DNA of 64,000 nt, from contig NZ_JAAEAA010000017.1 of the NCBI RefSeq assembly GCF_010119545.1, positions 1-64,000 on the forward strand. The letters are read 5' to 3'. Made by a program: the position numbers and the translations under genes. Source of the DNA: Pontibacter fetidus. Its GTDB lineage: Bacteria; Bacteroidota; Bacteroidia; Cytophagales; Hymenobacteraceae. Of the stretch, positions 1 through 7,601 are shown piece after piece. The notes below the pieces were generated by a model. That model was given only the letters and a program-made list of their open reading frames with translations, made no database searches and was not told the DNA's origin. Every line of letters begins with the position of its first letter. Position 1 is the stretch's first letter.

Positions 1-448
1 CAGGACCAAAAAGCCAATTGTTAGCCAGTTTTAAATTCACCCGCTAATACAAACACCCCTCTGCGCTCCCCTCAAGGGGAGAATTTGCTAGAACTTAACG
101 GCCCTGCCCTTTGAAGGGGGCAGGGGGGATGACAAACAGAAACTATAGAACTATAAGACAACTATAGCAAAAGCATGAACTCCCCACTTTAGAGGGGCAG
201 AGGTGTGTTTATACAAGAGCCTTTCTTCTCAGTAACAAGATCCTTCCAGGATGACAGAAAAAGAGGTAAAAAAGCTCCCTTCCTTAGACTACCGGGAACG
301 AGAGTTGGAGGTAGCGAGCGTGGCTCTGGGGGCAGGAGTTGGTTGGATCAACAGTTATGATAAAGTATAACCTGAGCTATAGAAAACTAACAGCTATAAA
401 ACATTCTTTCACTTCCCAAATCCGCTTGCTAACTACCTTTTTATAGTA
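1..448. repeat. Gap with dispersed intergenic repeats, no gene seen
   Basis: No convincing gene. The stretch holds pieces of repeats also seen elsewhere: a G-rich element near 190-212 (AGAGGGGCAGAGGTGTGTTT) resembles 11615-11634, and 236-256 is identical over 21 bases to 11661-11681 (contains CAAGATCC and GGATGAC). Positions 60-130 carry two further poly-G/poly-C palindromic pieces related to those near 17650. Several CTATAG words lie at about 144-165. It looks like an accumulation of short dispersed repeats rather than a functional unit. Confidence 0.6.
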
Positions 449-505
449 TCTACGAAAAAAATCGTAAATAAAGTTTCTATTTACGAAAACATTCGTATAA
501 CTTGG
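449..505 (+). promoter_or_regulatory. Paired BlaI-type operators and promoter
   Basis: Two 16-bp palindromes share the form TACGA-N6-TCGTA: 451-466 and 482-497. Their centres are 31 bp apart, about three helical turns, so two dimers would bind the same DNA face. BlaI/MecI/CopY repressors bind paired dyads of this sort next to their own gene. A promoter of the Bacteroidota type can be read as GTTTC near 473-477 and TAACTTGG at 498-505, which puts the second operator in the spacer between the two elements. Transcription would then start near 512, inside the longest possible reading frame, favouring the ATG at 546 for the downstream gene. Confidence 0.75.
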
Positions 506-545
506 TATGCAACATAAACACCCTAACTCTTATCTTTTAAAAACT

Positions 546-935
546 ATGAACCAGAACCAATCTTACAAACCTACCGACGCTGAACTGGAGATCCTCCAGG
601 TGCTGTGGCAAAACGGGCCCTCCACCGTTCGTTTTGTGCACGACATCCTCAGCGAAACCAAAGATGCCGGCTATACTACTACGCTTAAGCTTATGCAGAT
701 TATGGCCGAAAAAGGTATACTGGAAGCTGATAAATCCAGTAAATCGCATGTGTACAGTGCGTTGCTGTCAGAAGAAACTACGCAGCGCCGCCTCCTCGAC
801 CGTTTCCTGGATACGACCTTCCGGGGCTCGGCATCTAAGCTGGTGATGCAGGCGCTTGGCAGCCAGCATACATCTAAAGCAGAAATTGATGAAATAAGAA
901 ACCTATTAGATAAACTGGAAGGAGGCAACTCATGA
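546..935 (+). CDS. BlaI/MecI/CopY family transcriptional repressor
   Basis: A 129-residue winged-helix repressor. The N-terminus (PTDAELEILQVLWQNGPSTV) is the typical start of the family, followed by the recognition-helix stretch GYTTTLKLMQIMAEKGIL and a C-terminal dimerisation helix region with RRLLDRFLDTTFRGSASKLV. An ATG at 507 would add 13 residues, but the predicted transcription start and the family's usual length favour 546. The gene ends four bases into the following protease gene (ATGA overlap), the usual repressor/sensor pairing: the membrane protease is expected to relieve repression by cleaving this protein. It probably controls itself through the dyads at 451-497. The targets beyond this operon are unknown. 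Confidence 0.9.
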   Translation: MNQNQSYKPTDAELEILQVLWQNGPSTVRFVHDILSETKDAGYTTTLKLMQIMAEKGILEADKSSKSHVYSALLSEETTQRRLLDRFLDTTFRGSASKLVMQALGSQHTSKAEIDEIRNLLDKLEGGNS

Positions 936-3001
936 ACCTGATCTCACAACTGATTTCGGAAGGCTTAATAAAAGCCCTCGGCTGGACATTGCTACACTCA
1001 CTGTGGCAGGGTGCGTTAGTGGCTCTTACGCTAGCCCTTTTAATGATATTGTTGCAACGGCACAAAGCCACGCTGCGCTACTACCTGGGTATTGGTGCCA
1101 TGTTGCTGCAGCTACTTTTTTCGGCGGGCACATTTAGTTATTACTATGTTTCAGTAAAAGCTGCTTTACCTGCAACGGCAACATCCGGTACGCTATACTT
1201 CTCTGGGGCTACAACTATAGTTCCGGCTACACAAACCGCCGACTGGTCGCGGCCGCTAACGGTAGCTCAACTATACTTTGAGCAACATCTGCCGCTTATA
1301 GTTACCTTATGGTTGCTGGGCCTGGTGGTAATGGCCTTGCGCTTTATGGGCGGACTGGCTTATATGCAGCGGCTGCGCTACCGTGCTAACCTATTAGGCG
1401 ACAAGTGGCAGGATATAAAACAAACGATAGCTACCCAGATAGGCGTGAAGCAGGCCATAATGCTGGCAGAATCGGCGATGGTAAAAGTGCCGATGGTGAT
1501 TGGTTTTGCGAAGCCGGTGATACTGCTGCCGATTGGGGCGGTTGCAGGTCTGAGCACCGCGCAGGTAGAAGCTATACTTGCCCACGAACTGGCACATATC
1601 CGCCGGAACGATTTCCTGGTAAATCTGCTGCAATCTATAGTTGATATCCTGTTCTTCTATCATCCTGCTATCTGGTGGATGTCGGCGGTGGTGCGCGACG
1701 AACGCGAGAACTGCTGCGATGACATGGCGGTAGCTGTCTGCGGAAACTCGCTGGTATATGCCCGTGCCTTAGCTGCCATTGCTGCTATGCAGTTGCCGCA
1801 GTCGTCTAAGCTTGCTATTGCGCTTGCCGGCCGTAAAGGTTCATTGCTTGGCCGCATTAAACGGTTGGTAGAGCAGCCTGCCTTAAGGCCAACTTTTTCA
1901 GAAGGTTTTATGGCGGCCCTCGTGGTTATAGTTGGGGCGGTATTTTTATCGGCAGGTGCTATGGCCAGCATCAAAGACCAGCAAACCCCCGACCATGAGA
2001 TTCCGGTTAAAACAACGCTGCTTGAGGAAAGCCCAGTTACCAAACTCCCTGAAACGTTAGAAGACGAAAGTTACTCGGCCCACGCTTATACGGTGCAGGA
2101 TACAATGGGGCATAAGCAGGATGTAGTGATCATTAAAAACAAAAAAGGCAAAGTAACCGAGCTGTATGTAAACGGCAAACAGATACCTAAGGAAGATATT
2201 GAAGAATATCATAACGTAATAAACCAGCGCCTGCAGGCTACTAAAACCGCACCAAGAGCCAGCCGCGAAGAAGTGAGGCGACAGATTATAGTTGAGCGTG
2301 AAGCTGTAGCCGAAGCGCGCAGAGATAATGCTGCTAACCGCGAGGAAAGACGCCGCTACAGAGTGGATGTAGACAGGGATGGATTAGCTATACCTCCGAT
2401 GCCACCAATGCCGCCAATGCCTCCTATGGCACCAATGCCACCTATGCATGCCGTACCTCCGGTTCCGCCTGCACCCCCTATTGCACCCCTCGACCTGGAT
2501 GGTAAAAACAAAGAAGAAGCTAAAAAACAGCAGAAAGCCTATGAGCAGGCCATGAAGGAGTATGATAAAGAAATGCAGAAATTTGAGACAGAACTGAAAG
2601 CCTATGAAAAGAAAGTAGAGGCCAGCGCTGCCAAACGCGTGGAGGTGGATGTACGCAGAGAGCAAGTGCACCGCGAAGATGCTACCCGCCGCCATGCCGA
2701 GGCCATGGAGCGCCACAAGCTAAGCATGAAACGTCACGACGAAAGTATGAAGCGGCACGAAGAAATGTCGGCTGTGCTGGATAACGTAAATGCTGAGCTG
2801 ATAAAAGACGGACTCCTGAAAAAGAATGCAGACAAAGTAGACTTTAAAATAGACAACACCGGCCTGTACATTGATGGCAAAAAGCAGCCGCAGCAAGTAT
2901 ACACCAAATACCGCAACCTGCTGAAAACAAAAGACGGCAAGCCGATGAACTATACGTACAAAAAAGACGGTACCAACCGGCAGATCATGCTAAACGACTA
3001 A
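932..3001 (+). CDS. BlaR1-like M56 family membrane metallopeptidase with atypical sensor region
   Basis: A 689-residue M56 peptidase. Membrane segments are visible at about 13-40, 50-75, 118-138 and 325-346; the zinc site HELAH is at 218-222 and is followed by ENCCDD at about 259-264, the usual region of the third ligand. In this family it signals across the membrane and triggers loss of the BlaI-type repressor encoded just upstream, with which it overlaps by four bases. The region after the last membrane segment is not a penicillin-binding sensor. It has a short globular piece, a Pro/Met-rich stretch (about 488-520, repeats of PPM), a charged coiled coil with repeated His-Lys-Arg-Met units (about 525-620) and a small C-terminal domain. 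The signal sensed is therefore probably not a beta-lactam. A hairpin terminator follows the stop codon. Confidence 0.88.
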   Translation: MNLISQLISEGLIKALGWTLLHSLWQGALVALTLALLMILLQRHKATLRYYLGIGAMLLQLLFSAGTFSYYYVSVKAALPATATSGTLYFSGATTIVPATQTADWSRPLTVAQLYFEQHLPLIVTLWLLGLVVMALRFMGGLAYMQRLRYRANLLGDKWQDIKQTIATQIGVKQAIMLAESAMVKVPMVIGFAKPVILLPIGAVAGLSTAQVEAILAHELAHIRRNDFLVNLLQSIVDILFFYHPAIWWMSAVVRDERENCCDDMAVAVCGNSLVYARALAAIAAMQLPQSSKLAIALAGRKGSLLGRIKRLVEQPALRPTFSEGFMAALVVIVGAVFLSAGAMASIKDQQTPDHEIPVKTTLLEESPVTKLPETLEDESYSAHAYTVQDTMGHKQDVVIIKNKKGKVTELYVNGKQIPKEDIEEYHNVINQRLQATKTAPRASREEVRRQIIVEREAVAEARRDNAANREERRRYRVDVDRDGLAIPPMPPMPPMPPMAPMPPMHAVPPVPPAPPIAPLDLDGKNKEEAKKQQKAYEQAMKEYDKEMQKFETELKAYEKKVEASAAKRVEVDVRREQVHREDATRRHAEAMERHKLSMKRHDESMKRHEEMSAVLDNVNAELIKDGLLKKNADKVDFKIDNTGLYIDGKKQPQQVYTKYRNLLKTKDGKPMNYTYKKDGTNRQIMLND

Positions 3002-3032
3002 CTATAAACCAGGCTAACACGCTTATTTCCCG

Positions 3033-3070
3033 GAGAAGGACCCCCAGTTGGTGGTCCTTCTCTGATTTTA
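3033..3070 (+). terminator. Hairpin terminator of the blaI/blaR1-like operon
   Basis: A 10-bp perfect stem (GAGAAGGACC at 3033-3042, GGTCCTTCTC at 3053-3062) with a short loop is followed by a T-rich run. It sits 32 bases after the protease stop codon. The rest of the gap to 3316 shows no gene; it is AT-rich and has scattered CTATA words, ending with AACTATACTT at 3296-3305 just before the next start codon. Confidence 0.75.
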
Positions 3071-3316
3071 GAGTTTCGGTAAGGTGAGCTAGGTTGGCAG
3101 CAGATAGTTTTAACAGATAATTGAGTAACTTGAACTATAATAAACACGATAGTATACCATTACACTGGGCCGGCCTATAGTTTTAAGGAAAGAAAGTAGC
3201 AGTTTGTAAGGTCAGGTACCTTTTATACACTTACACCGTATTTTGCGTAATAGCAGAGTAGCTGTTGAGACTCCGGTATCACCCGCACCTGTTACAACTA
3301 TACTTATAGCTCCTTT

Positions 3317-5422
3317 ATGAATAAACTCTACAACAGTTGCCTGGTAGCGCTTACGCCTGCGCGTTTCAGGGTATGGCTGCTTTTCTTCAGCTTGTTTTTA
3401 ACGCAAACGCTTTTCGCCAGCGATAATGTACACATGATCCCGGTTAGCCTGCAGGAACGCGTGCAGGCCGCAGATATGGTAGTTGAAGGCGAAGTGATCT
3501 CCAAAAAATCTTTCTGGGATGCCTCCCGCGCCCGGATCTATACTTCCAATATCGTTAAAGTATACAAGGTTTTTAAAGGCACGCTGCAACCAGAGCAACT
3601 GGAGGTAATAACAGAAGGCGGCACTGTTGGCCTCGACAAACATGTGTATACTTCGGTATTATCGTTAAGCGTGGGGCAGCAGGGCATGTTTTTTCTGCAG
3701 CGCCAGCAACTACTGGCAACTACACCGGGCCGCACCAACTATAGCTCACGCCCTTATGCCGCCGAGCAGGGTTTTATCAGGTATAATGTGCGTACCCAAA
3801 CCGCAAAAAGCGTATTCGACAGCTATGCTTCTGTGGAGCAGGTATACCAGGCGGTAACTAAAACAACAGGCACCAACTATAGAACGATTAATACAAATCA
3901 GAAACTGCTTGTAAAACCGCAGCAGCAAAACCAGCGCAGTGCAGCTATACCTGTTGTTACTTCGTTTAGCCCCCGCGAGGCAAGTGCTGGTACCAAAACG
4001 GTACTAACTATAAATGGCAGCGGCTTCGGTAGTTCGCGCGGCACAGGCTCGGTTGCCTTCCGGAACGCAGACGACGGTGGCAAAACCTTTACCACCGCTC
4101 CTGTTGATGCCTACCTTTCCTGGACCAATACCCAGATAAAAATGTACATCCCGTCGGCCGGGTCAGATGACGGAACAGCCGGCACCGGCGAACTGAAAAT
4201 AACTGCCGCCGACGGCACTATAGTTACCACTGTTGATAAGATCACGATACCATTTGCTTACAGCAATATTTACAACGAGAACAAGTCGTACCAGCCAAGG
4301 CTGATAGACGATGACGGCGAAGGCGGGTATACCATCCGGTTTGCGCCCAGCATGCAGGGTCGGCCTAGTGCCCAGGAGGGTTTCAGGAGGGCCATGAACA
4401 GCTGGATCTGTACCACCAACGTGAACTGGAAGATAGGCGCGCCTATTACCAAAGAAAGCAGCACTGCCGATGGCGAAACCATTATCCGGTTTGCACCGGG
4501 CTCTGATGTGGGGGCTGGCGTGCTGGCGCGTACCCTTAGCCAGTACCGCGGCTGCACCAATACTGACACAGGCCAGACCGAGTGGTGGCTGTCGGAGTTT
4601 GATATGGAAATAAACAGCAACATAAACTGGCAGTATGGTCCAGGTGGTCCGGGCCCGAACCAGTTCGACTTTGAGACGGTAATGTTGCACGAGTTAGGAC
4701 ATGCGCACCAGTTGGGGCACGTAATTTTGCCAAATGAGCCGGCCATTATGGCTTATTCCCTGGAGTATACAAGAGCTATAAGAGGCCTGAGCCCGGCAGA
4801 CATAGAAGGCGGAAGATTTATAATAGCCCGCAGCCAGGAACCTAACTTCTGCGATAAAGATCCGATGGTGCCTAAAACAGACAGGGCATGCGAAATAATC
4901 GAGCTTAAAGCAGACTATACGACCGAAGGCGATGTTTTAGTAACCTGGAATCCAACCTCCGAAGCAAACATCAGCCGTTACATAATAGAGCGGAGCGCGA
5001 ACGGGAAAAACTTTGAAGACATTGGGACAGTTGCAGCATCCGAAGCCAACTCGTTTTTAGACACAGACCCGCTGCAAACATTTGCCACGTACAGGCTGCG
5101 CGTAGTTTACACCGATAACCAGGAGCGTTACTCTGATTTGGCGGTGGTCATAAACCCTGCCATGCTGTATAAGTTTGAGGTTTCGCCTAACCCTGTTGGT
5201 GCCGAAGAGAAGTTCAATATCCTGTTTCTGGTTAACGGCAACACTCCGGTGCAACTATACTTATATGACATGACGGGTAAAGTTGTCCGCAGTTCTAAGG
5301 TTACGTTTACCGATGCTAACATGCCGCTAGAGTTTGACTTGCAAGGGCTGGCCCCGGGCATTTACGTACTTAAATGGAGTTCGGCAAAAAGCAGTGGTAC
5401 CACAAAAATAATGAAACTATAG
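3317..5422 (+). CDS. Secreted matrixin-like zinc metalloprotease with IPT/TIG domain and type IX sorting domain
   Basis: A 701-residue exported protein. Order of parts: signal peptide (about 1-35, ending LFAS), an N-terminal domain, an IPT/TIG immunoglobulin-like domain (about 213-315), a metzincin-like catalytic domain, a fibronectin-III-like segment (about 535-615, SRYIIERSANGKNFEDIG), and a type A C-terminal sorting domain (about 618-701, starting VSPNPVG and ending GIYVLKW...IMKL) used for export by the type IX system. The zinc site at 458-468 reads HELGHAHQLGH: all three histidines and the glutamate are in place, but the glycine usual at position 8 of HExxHxxGxxH is Gln, with Gly two places later. 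IMAYS downstream fits the Met-turn. It is monocistronic, with its own terminator. Confidence 0.85.
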   Translation: MNKLYNSCLVALTPARFRVWLLFFSLFLTQTLFASDNVHMIPVSLQERVQAADMVVEGEVISKKSFWDASRARIYTSNIVKVYKVFKGTLQPEQLEVITEGGTVGLDKHVYTSVLSLSVGQQGMFFLQRQQLLATTPGRTNYSSRPYAAEQGFIRYNVRTQTAKSVFDSYASVEQVYQAVTKTTGTNYRTINTNQKLLVKPQQQNQRSAAIPVVTSFSPREASAGTKTVLTINGSGFGSSRGTGSVAFRNADDGGKTFTTAPVDAYLSWTNTQIKMYIPSAGSDDGTAGTGELKITAADGTIVTTVDKITIPFAYSNIYNENKSYQPRLIDDDGEGGYTIRFAPSMQGRPSAQEGFRRAMNSWICTTNVNWKIGAPITKESSTADGETIIRFAPGSDVGAGVLARTLSQYRGCTNTDTGQTEWWLSEFDMEINSNINWQYGPGGPGPNQFDFETVMLHELGHAHQLGHVILPNEPAIMAYSLEYTRAIRGLSPADIEGGRFIIARSQEPNFCDKDPMVPKTDRACEIIELKADYTTEGDVLVTWNPTSEANISRYIIERSANGKNFEDIGTVAASEANSFLDTDPLQTFATYRLRVVYTDNQERYSDLAVVINPAMLYKFEVSPNPVGAEEKFNILFLVNGNTPVQLYLYDMTGKVVRSSKVTFTDANMPLEFDLQGLAPGIYVLKWSSAKSSGTTKIMKL

Positions 5423-5442
5423 TCACGCGCATCTCACTTCAT

Positions 5443-5484
5443 CAGCGATGGGCCGGGACACACTTTCCGGCCCATCGCTGTTTT
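5443..5484 (+). terminator. Strong hairpin terminator of the metalloprotease gene
   Basis: A 14-bp perfect stem (CAGCGATGGGCCGG at 5443-5456, CCGGCCCATCGCTG at 5467-5480) with a 10-base loop is followed by TTTTAT. It lies 20 bases after the protease stop codon. Confidence 0.88.
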
Positions 5485-5505
5485 ATACCTATAGCTTCGG
5501 AGTAC

Positions 5506-5551
5506 AAATAAAAAACGGGCGTGCAACTTGCTTTCGCAAATGCACGCCCGT
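5506..5551 (-). terminator. Second hairpin, oriented as a minus-strand terminator
   Basis: An 11-bp perfect stem (ACGGGCGTGCA at 5515-5525, TGCACGCCCGT at 5541-5551). The A-tract lies on the left, so read on the minus strand the stem is followed by TTTTTTATTTG, a classic intrinsic terminator. On the plus strand no T-run follows. No minus-strand protein gene lies to its right before the plus-strand dgt gene, so the transcript that would end here is not identified. Confidence 0.7.
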
Positions 5552-5999
5552 TGCACAAACTCTAACACTTTATTTTTGCGTAGCTGCAATTAATAGCCTG
5601 TTGGCAGGCCTTCTGTATTATTTAGAGCTGCTTGTTTTGTTTATAGCTTGGAAAAGGTAAAAGGATCTGCAGCAAAAAAACATTTTTAAAAACAGCTTTG
5701 CAAGCCTATTTGCAACGCGGTTGTAACATCAGGTTTTATCGCTTTTATTGCTGGAAAAGATCATTTGAGCTATATAGGGCTATATTCGCTGTTAAAAAAA
5801 TCGGGCTTTAAGCGAGATTTGTAACATTGGGGCACTTTAAAATTTACGCACGCTAAGCCGGTAGTTTATTTATACAGATACAACTATATTTGAAGTATAG
5901 ATGCCGGCGCTATAGTTAGCGGCCGGCCAATTCTTAGTTTCATATCCTTACTGCGGGCGTGTAAATCTGAAACCTGCATGGCAAAGTATATTTCTCTTT
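5552..5999. other. Non-coding gap upstream of dgt, with promoter-like site
   Basis: No convincing gene in 448 bases. A short reading frame that spans the two hairpins looks accidental. TATATTTG at 5885-5892 fits the Bacteroidota minus-7 element TAnnTTTG and could serve dgt, although the minus-33 region (GTTTATT near 5864-5870) is only a weak match. The stretch 5600-5870 is AT-rich and could encode a small RNA on the minus strand ending at the hairpin at 5506-5551; this is inference from the terminator's orientation only. CGCTATAGTTAGCG, near 5909-5922, is a small imperfect palindrome built on the window-wide CTATAG word. Confidence 0.45.
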
Positions 6000-7373
6000 A
6001 TGACATTACCTACCACCACCTGGGCCAGATTGATCTCTAAAAAACGCTTCGAGAGTGCCGATAAAAAGTATACTTCTGATGAGTCGGTGCGGGGCGAGTT
6101 TCAGCGCGACTACGACCGTATTGTGTTCTCGTCGGCGTTTAGGAGACTGCAAAACAAAACCCAGGTAATGCCTATGCCCGAAAGCGATTTTGTGCACACC
6201 CGCCTTACCCATAGTTTAGAAGCATCGGTGGTTGGGCGTAGTTTAGGTCGTATAGTTGGCAAAAGTATACTAGAGCGTAATCCTCAATTAACTATAGAAA
6301 AACACATACAGGAAGCTGATTTCGGGGATATAGTGGCTGCTGCCTGTCTTGCCCATGACATTGGTAATCCGCCTTTCGGGCACTCCGGCGAAGATGCTAT
6401 TTCTGCTTATTTCGAGAGCGAAGCTGCACAGCCTTTTATGCAAAACCTGACCGAAGCCCAGCGCAAAGACCTGCAAAGCTTTGAGGGTAATGCCGCCGGT
6501 TTCAGAGTGTTGACCTATACGTATCCGGAGCACTGCAATTTATCCGGTGGCTTGAGCCTGACTTATACTACACTGGCAACTTTTACCAAATACCCGAAAG
6601 AGTCGCTGCCTGTGATAAAGCAAACAAAAAATACCAGCGAGAAGAAGTACGGCTTCTTCCAGACCGAGAAAGACTGGTTTAATACTATAGCTACAGAGCT
6701 TGGCTTGTTACGAAAAGGCGATGGCGAAACCGTTTTTTACCACCGTCACCCGCTAGCCTTTTTAGTAGAAGCTGCCGACGACATTTGTTACCGTATCATC
6801 GACTTTGAAGATGGGTTGAAGCTTGGCCTCGTTCCACATGAAAAAGGCATTGCCCTGCTGAAACAAATCCTGAACGACGACCCGAACCGTGTATCAACTA
6901 TAAAATTCTATGACTGGCGCGAAGAAATAGGCTATTTGCGTGCCCGTATCATCGGCAAACTGATTGACGAATGTTCCGCTGTTTTTCTTTCAAACGAGGA
7001 CGCATTATTAGCCGGTACTTTCGATACGCCGCTCATCAACCTGCTGGATTGCAAACCAGTGCTAGACGAGATCAAAATGCTTTCTATTGAAAATATATAC
7101 CGCAATAAACCCGTGCTGGAGATTGAAGCTGCTGGCTTTGAGGTGCTGGCTGGATTGCTGGATGCCTGCATGAAAGCCGTGTTTCTACCAGAATCAAAAC
7201 GCCACCGCAAACTTTCTGACCTTATCCCGACGCACTACATTAACCTGCCAGACGGAGTTACAGATTACGAACGCATCATCCACATCACCGACTTCGTTAC
7301 CAGCCTGACAGACCAGGCCGCTATTAACCTGTTCAGGAAAATTAAAGGTATAGAGTTGCCAAGGATGTATTAG
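6000..7373 (+). CDS. dgt: Deoxyguanosinetriphosphate triphosphohydrolase (dGTPase)
   Basis: A 457-residue HD-domain enzyme that hydrolyses dGTP (and often other dNTPs) to the nucleoside and triphosphate, affecting nucleotide pools. The sequence has RLQNKTQV near residue 52, HTRLTHSLEAS near 64-75 and the metal-binding HD motif LAHDIGNPPFGHSGED at about 116-132, then a second HD-region stretch (HRHPLAFLVEAADDICYRI) with the terminal Asp of the H...HD...D set. Length and motif order match the Dgt family. The start codon at 6000 follows an AT-rich leader with a minus-7-like TATATTTG at 5885. It is convergent with polA, separated by a repeat and a shared hairpin. Confidence 0.93.
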   Translation: MTLPTTTWARLISKKRFESADKKYTSDESVRGEFQRDYDRIVFSSAFRRLQNKTQVMPMPESDFVHTRLTHSLEASVVGRSLGRIVGKSILERNPQLTIEKHIQEADFGDIVAAACLAHDIGNPPFGHSGEDAISAYFESEAAQPFMQNLTEAQRKDLQSFEGNAAGFRVLTYTYPEHCNLSGGLSLTYTTLATFTKYPKESLPVIKQTKNTSEKKYGFFQTEKDWFNTIATELGLLRKGDGETVFYHRHPLAFLVEAADDICYRIIDFEDGLKLGLVPHEKGIALLKQILNDDPNRVSTIKFYDWREEIGYLRARIIGKLIDECSAVFLSNEDALLAGTFDTPLINLLDCKPVLDEIKMLSIENIYRNKPVLEIEAAGFEVLAGLLDACMKAVFLPESKRHRKLSDLIPTHYINLPDGVTDYERIIHITDFVTSLTDQAAINLFRKIKGIELPRMY

Positions 7374-7405
7374 AAGAATTACGAATTATTGACCCTCAAC
7401 TACTA

Positions 7406-7472
7406 TTGTCATCTCGAACAAAGTGAGAGATCTAATACAGCTTTTTTCTGAGATAGATTTCTCGAATGACAA
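7406..7472. repeat. Short inverted-repeat element
   Basis: TTGTCATCTCGA at 7406-7417 is matched, with one base gap, by its inverse TCGAATGACAA at 7462-7472, giving a 67-bp element with inverted ends. The arms resemble TTGTCATTCCGAGC near 11193 and the GGATGAC repeats at 236 and 11661. Just downstream, CAAGATCC...CGGGATGACC at about 7492-7522 is a further variant. It is of the dispersed intergenic repeat type common in Bacteroidota. Confidence 0.55.
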
Positions 7473-7540
7473 ATGTGGAACTATAGGACTTACAAGATCC
7501 CTCTACCACCGCTCGGGATGACCGTGAAGAATGGTGCATA

Positions 7541-7582
7541 AAAAAAGCGGTGGCTGGAATTATACTTCCAACTACCGCTTTT
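7541..7582. terminator. Bidirectional hairpin terminator between dgt and polA
   Basis: The stem (AAAAGCGGT ending at 7551, ACCGCTTTT at 7574-7582) has an A-run on the left and T-run on the right, so it can terminate both dgt from the left and polA from the right, 20 bases after the polA stop codon. An exact AACTATAGTT follows immediately at 7583-7592. Confidence 0.8.
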
Positions 7583-7601
7583 AACTATAGTTTAAGATAT
7601 C

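Noticed and set aside
2384-2460. PPM repeats as a CRISPR-like or tandem DNA array
   Set aside because: The repeat is a coding Pro/Pro/Met tract in frame with the protease gene, with no spacer structure.
5448-5660. 70-residue frame after the metalloprotease gene
   Set aside because: It spans two hairpin terminators, one of them on the opposite strand, and shows no protein-like composition.
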